Source: Lineus longissimus (lineage: Eukaryota > Nemertea > Pilidiophora > Heteronemertea > Lineidae). From it: 60,000 nt of DNA. Location: assembly GCF_910592395.1 (NCBI RefSeq), contig NC_088311.1, positions 25,082,646-25,142,645 on the forward strand. The letters are read 5' to 3'. Below are positions 57,126-60,000 of the stretch, one piece after another. Position numbers and translations under genes: made by a program. The number at the start of each line of letters is the position of its first letter. Position 1 is the first letter of the stretch. Under the pieces are notes generated by a model. It was not told the origin of the DNA. It saw nothing but the letters and a program-made list of their open reading frames with translations, and ran no database searches.

Positions 57126-59463
57126 GCAGTACTGACGAGATTTCACAGCCATGAGGCCCCGCTCGACACTACCGTATCGTTGCTAGGATATGGGAAATTT
57201 GCCGATAATGACGGCATTGCGAGGGCGTGGGTGGCGGAGGTAGAGTGTACTTGGGGAAGTATTGGAAGATGGCGTATGGACTGTCAGTGAATGGACGGCT
57301 TGATTAAATCTGGTGCATGATCGACTCTCGTATCAGATCATGAAGTTTAAGGGGGCGACGGCGACTAAGTCACTTTTTTAACATTCACTACTTCATGTAC
57401 TTCGTATCTGTTATACCAACCAGTGTTTAATTATTACCCTCAGGCCAGTGACATCACCTCAATTATCACTTTTTGCATGAGACGTCAAGTGAATTTCAAT
57501 AAAAAAAACTAACGTTTGTTACAAAGTACTACCAAAGATTATACTAATTGGTAAACTATTTCATCATCAAGAGATTAGAAACTGCCTATAATTGGTATGA
57601 TAATAGGTGGAGTCAGGCAAACAATCAATTTATTGACTTAGCTGTCATGACAGCAACATTGACTAGACTTCCAATCCTAACAGTCGAGAGAGCTTTACAA
57701 ACAATCATAACAAATGTATTGATAGACATTATACCATATTCCCTAATCAAACACTGCACAAGCATAACGGGCGTAAATAAATAAACGGTAAATGTAATTA
57801 ACAAGGAAGTAGTTCATCATAAGTTATAGCAGAGTGTTTTTTCATAATAAACATTAACCTATTCACTCAAGAAAATAATAGCCTGGTGTTTTCCTTTTAG
57901 TTTAGAGTACTGAGTACACAGCTCTAGACCAACTGGCCAATTTGCCTTAACGGCAAAGCCCCCAAAGGACCGTACTGCACCAAACCTCAAGCTTACTATA
58001 CTTGGACCCTCCGTACAGTGAGACTACCGGCACTGGGTCATGATAATGTACATGACTATCACGAAGGAGTGCTTGCTGCTGCTGGATCTCACTCCTCTAC
58101 AACATCTGCAGCTCACAGTTTATTCTTGTTATAGAATTACAAGATTCAACCATATTTCTAGAAGTACCTCCAACCACATTTTGAGCATCATCAAATATAG
58201 ATTTTGTTCCTCAAGCACGACATACTTCTATTAATCTCTGCCACACACAGATGTGAAATAAATCAACATTTCCTTTCCTTTCTTAAATAGCGCCAGCTTT
58301 ACTTCAATCATGTAATTGATTTCTTTAGCATTTAGCAGACGCTCCTGAAGTCTTAAGGTCAGGGGTCACATCCAACATTGATGGATTGAGCCATCGCCTT
58401 ATCAGGGAAAGCATTAAGTAGGATACTATACGAACGTATCGTTCGGTAACTTGCCATGCGGCGATAAAGTATTGCGAAAATCGCCTGGTCTCCAGATCGA
58501 TCGCATGAATTGATGGGCAATTAATAACGTACGGATCTAGGACGACTTAACGAGTAAATATCATTGGCTGTCGATCGATACGGCCAACACATCAATGAGA
58601 CAGCAGCGGGACATCACCTTGATTACAGCATGAGGAAATGTCTAGGTAAGGTTAAAAGACATCCAGTCTTCATATCGACGATCGTTCCTTTGACAGAAGA
58701 AGAGTCGTAGGAGATTTTCTTTCATCGCCATTTCTTTACATGGCAATCTCTTTGTGGAGTCTGCATCTTTTTACTTCTCATTGTATCGTATGACTGACTC
58801 GTTACTGAATGAAGTCAGAAAAGCTATCAGTTACTTCGAGGTTTATCAACTTAAAGAAAGCTACACAAAGAATGGTTCATGTTTTTAAGTTACTTGGCAG
58901 GTATCGTAAAGCTACTGTGAATGACTTCATCACAAAACTGTATCTGACACTTACCACTTGTCGATTATATATTCGGCTTTCTTTCCTGAGTGTGACTCTG
59001 ACAAAACCTTTCTAACTCCAATTAAAAAGCCACGGCGTTTTCCTTTTAGTCTTCCTGCCTGAAATCAGTCCTGCTCTTAGAAATAAAGACCATTCTGACC
59101 CGAAAATGACAGAGTTGCTTAAGGCAAGAAGCCACACTCTTATAGGATTTTGTCCAAATTACTTGTGCCAGGTTAACTATCGCTGGCCATCAGACGCTGG
59201 CACTGAGGCATGAAATCTCTCCGGTTCCATCAAAGGCTGGAGCCATCCAGTCAGCTAGAAATGTCCAATATCCCCTTCAGTGGAATCATGTCGCACGAAC
59301 GTTACAAAGGTGGAAACAGGAGTTACCCTATTTATTACAGTCAAAGATGTAATAGCCATCAGAATATCTGACTCCGCACTCATGCGTAGTTACATCAGAT
59401 CATTTTCTTCTTCTTCTGCATTTTGAATCGAATTGAGATGCACACGTACCAGTCACCTCAGAT

Positions 59464-59562
59464 CACTTAGTAGGATGCTTTTTCAGACTTCTTACCGGTT
59501 TCTGAAACTTTTTCCTGATTTACCCGACAAAAGTCCGACATTGTCCGACTTTTCCCTGGATC
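59464..59562. mobile_element. Foldback MITE, copy 5 (left end only)
   Basis: This matches the left arm from CACTTAGTAGGATGC through CTTTTTCCTGATTTACC, CGACAAAAGTCCGAC and TTTTCCCTGG, then stops. The right arm was not found. Confidence 0.75.
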
Positions 59563-60000
59563 TATTCTAAAATACACTCATTGACGAACATTTTTGATTG
59601 AGTGCATCTTAAGAACGATACAAAGGCCTACTGTGGAAGGATGAGAACATGTGCCCATCCATACTCGAGAAAGGACCCTTGCAATTTGCTAAGGTAGAAT
59701 TGGTGAGTGAATCCAAAGCAAGACACACCTGCCAAGATGCCATAAGCAAGTCAACTCCGATTGATATCTGTCTCTTAATTTGGTTTTCTGTAATCAACGC
59801 GAGTGGAGTCTGATGCCTGAGAGCAACACTTTAAAGCAAATTAATCAATCCATTGTCACACAGCCATATCAGACTTTTTAAGTTTAAGGTTCGGGATAGG
59901 ACGCTGAATTTGAATTGATCTGATAAGTGGGATTGTACACAAAACACCAACGAGATGATGCATGGTGAGCGTTATTCACACCAGGCTACGCATAGCAGTT

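Larger units (their letters stand above)
56072..60000. other. No recognised gene at the right end
   Basis: This holds a diverged duplication of about 170 bp (56790-57125) and a truncated foldback copy (59464-59562). Otherwise I see only short open frames without motifs. Confidence 0.5.

Overview
The window is animal genomic DNA. It is intron-rich, roughly 60% AT, and full of microsatellites, minisatellites and short non-autonomous transposons. The gene content (a type-II ferlin of otoferlin type split into many short exons, plus an intronless galanin/allatostatin-A-type neuropeptide receptor) points to a marine invertebrate bilaterian such as a lophotrochozoan, amphioxus, hemichordate or echinoderm. 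I cannot fix the phylum from sequence alone.

One gene dominates. An otoferlin orthologue lies on the minus strand. Its first visible exon is at 46521 and its last at 1138, and it runs off the left edge. I placed 28 exon positions, one of which is a duplicated pair, by matching splice sites, reading phase and conserved ferlin sequence. All coding joins keep frame. In order they encode C2A (46521-39061), a lysine/aspartate-rich linker (39061-30975), C2B and FerI (30551-23634), C2C (12839-11267), FerA and FerB (10942-8668), C2D (8493-7860) and a further C2-like segment (2114-1138). The start-codon exon was not found; it is either upstream in 46.5-60 kb or outside the window. The C2E, C2F and transmembrane exons would lie to the left of the window.

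The most interesting feature is a pair of homologous 85-nt exons at 29069-29153 and 27204-27288. They encode alternative versions of the C2B/FerI junction (19 of 28 residues identical). Because 85 is not a multiple of three, exactly one of them must be used to keep frame, so this is a strong candidate for mutually exclusive splicing in otoferlin. A 42-nt phase-symmetric candidate cassette exon lies in the linker (34175-34216).

A complete intronless class A GPCR (18637-19656, minus) sits inside a 10.8-kb otoferlin intron in the same orientation.

The rest is intronic or upstream DNA. It holds a foldback transposon family with CACTA-like ends (five copies), a TA-flanked 648-bp terminal-inverted-repeat element, a decayed Ty3/Gypsy reverse transcriptase, a tRNA-derived SINE-like sequence, a 780-bp (GTA)n array, and several minisatellites with unit lengths of about 20, 23, 32, 55, 67, 102, 138, 144 and 170 bp. 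From 46.5 to 60 kb I recognise no certain gene, only repeats and weak exon candidates.
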